This document shows, piece after piece, positions 63,915 through 64,000 of a stretch of DNA of 64,000 nucleotides (positions are counted from its first letter, which is position 1; each line of letters begins with the position of its first letter). Position numbers and translations under genes: made by a program. The notes under the pieces are model-generated. The model had not been told where the DNA came from and made no database searches. It saw only the letters and a program-made list of their open reading frames with translations. The stretch comes from Ornithinibacillus contaminans (GTDB taxonomy: Bacteria; Bacillota; Bacilli; Bacillales; Amphibacillaceae), in NCBI RefSeq assembly GCF_001038425.2, contig NZ_LDPV02000030.1:1-64000 (forward strand), written 5' to 3'.

Positions 63915-64000
63915 CTATAAGGAGATGCTTTTTCGTCCAAGTGATAAACCAACAATCACTTGAATAAAAATGATAAGAGCAATGCGGTTTATCCCGGGTT
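63915..64000 (-). CDS. Possible C-terminal fragment of a membrane protein (cut by the window edge)
   Basis: A minus-strand frame open from the right edge ends with TAG at 63917-63915 and reads a hydrophobic helix (RIALIIFIQVIVGLSLG) then RKSISL. It looks like the last transmembrane segment and short cytoplasmic tail of a longer protein. Only 27 codons are visible, so it may be chance. Confidence 0.35.
   Translation of the reverse strand, partial: PGINRIALIIFIQVIVGLSLGRKSISL

Overview
The window looks like chromosomal DNA of a low-GC, motile, spore-forming member of the Bacillaceae, probably from the Oceanobacillus/Virgibacillus/Gracilibacillus side. This is inferred from gene content, strong AGGAGG-type ribosome binding sites, sigma-D flagellin promoters and cre-type operators. 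No rRNA, tRNA or CRISPR array was seen. The first base of the window is also the first base of an IS256-family terminal inverted repeat, so the sequence may start at a contig break inside a repeat.

Region 1 (1-18.4 kb) is a flagellin and flagellin-glycosylation island, almost all on the minus strand. Reading in the direction of transcription it holds: a c-di-GMP-I riboswitch driving a membrane-anchored PilZ protein; hag with a sigma-D promoter and CsrA-like leader hairpin; an unknown gene plus a Maf-type flagellin glycosyltransferase behind a second sigma-D-like promoter; sugar-handling genes (CgeB-like glycosyltransferase, cupin, nucleotidyltransferase, WavE-like protein); and a tightly coupled nine-gene operon. 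That operon joins an acyl carrier protein, SDR reductase, AMP-forming ligase, LuxE and LuxC to pseudaminic-acid genes pseH, pseF, pseG and pseI. The acyl-reduction half has no obvious role in standard pseudaminate synthesis and is the best candidate here for an undescribed pathway. The IS256 copy lies directly downstream.

Region 2 (18.6-24.1 kb) has a polyamine ABC transporter in the order potA-potD-potC-potB, followed by an intergenic stretch with REP-like repeats, a 21-nt phased CCCGAA array, a DinB-like gene and a stack of hairpins.

Region 3 (24.1-41 kb) is a cell-wall (muropeptide) recycling island: a PIG-L deacetylase, NagZ, AnmK, a CUT1 sugar importer, MurQ, two tandem-GNAT acetyltransferases resembling clostridial GlmA, MurR, an AmiE-type amidase and a DUF402 protein in one direction, then a secreted SpoIID/LytB-domain protein, MurK and NamZ. 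NagZ, AmiE and NamZ all lack signal peptides, so whole muropeptides are probably imported and dismantled in the cytoplasm. A second phased array, with a 20-nt period and CTGAT anchor, lies inside this gene series.

Region 4 (41-52.4 kb) is a maltodextrin island: LacI-family MalR, alpha-glucosidase, a DUF1189 protein, MalG, MalF and MalE, a divergent neopullulanase with a leader terminator, and a secreted alpha-amylase with a C-terminal membrane anchor. Neither CUT1 importer has its own ATPase here, so a shared MsmX-type ATPase encoded elsewhere is expected.

Region 5 (52.5-64 kb) contains housekeeping and accessory genes (acyl-ACP thioesterase, coiled-coil protein, methyltransferase, POT peptide transporter, Sel1-repeat protein, RNHCP protein, YyaL-like protein). 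It ends with a three-gene surface operon of a DUF6230-like secreted protein, a DUF6114-like membrane protein and a coiled-coil protein with an octapeptide-repeat tail, preceded by a perfect cre site.
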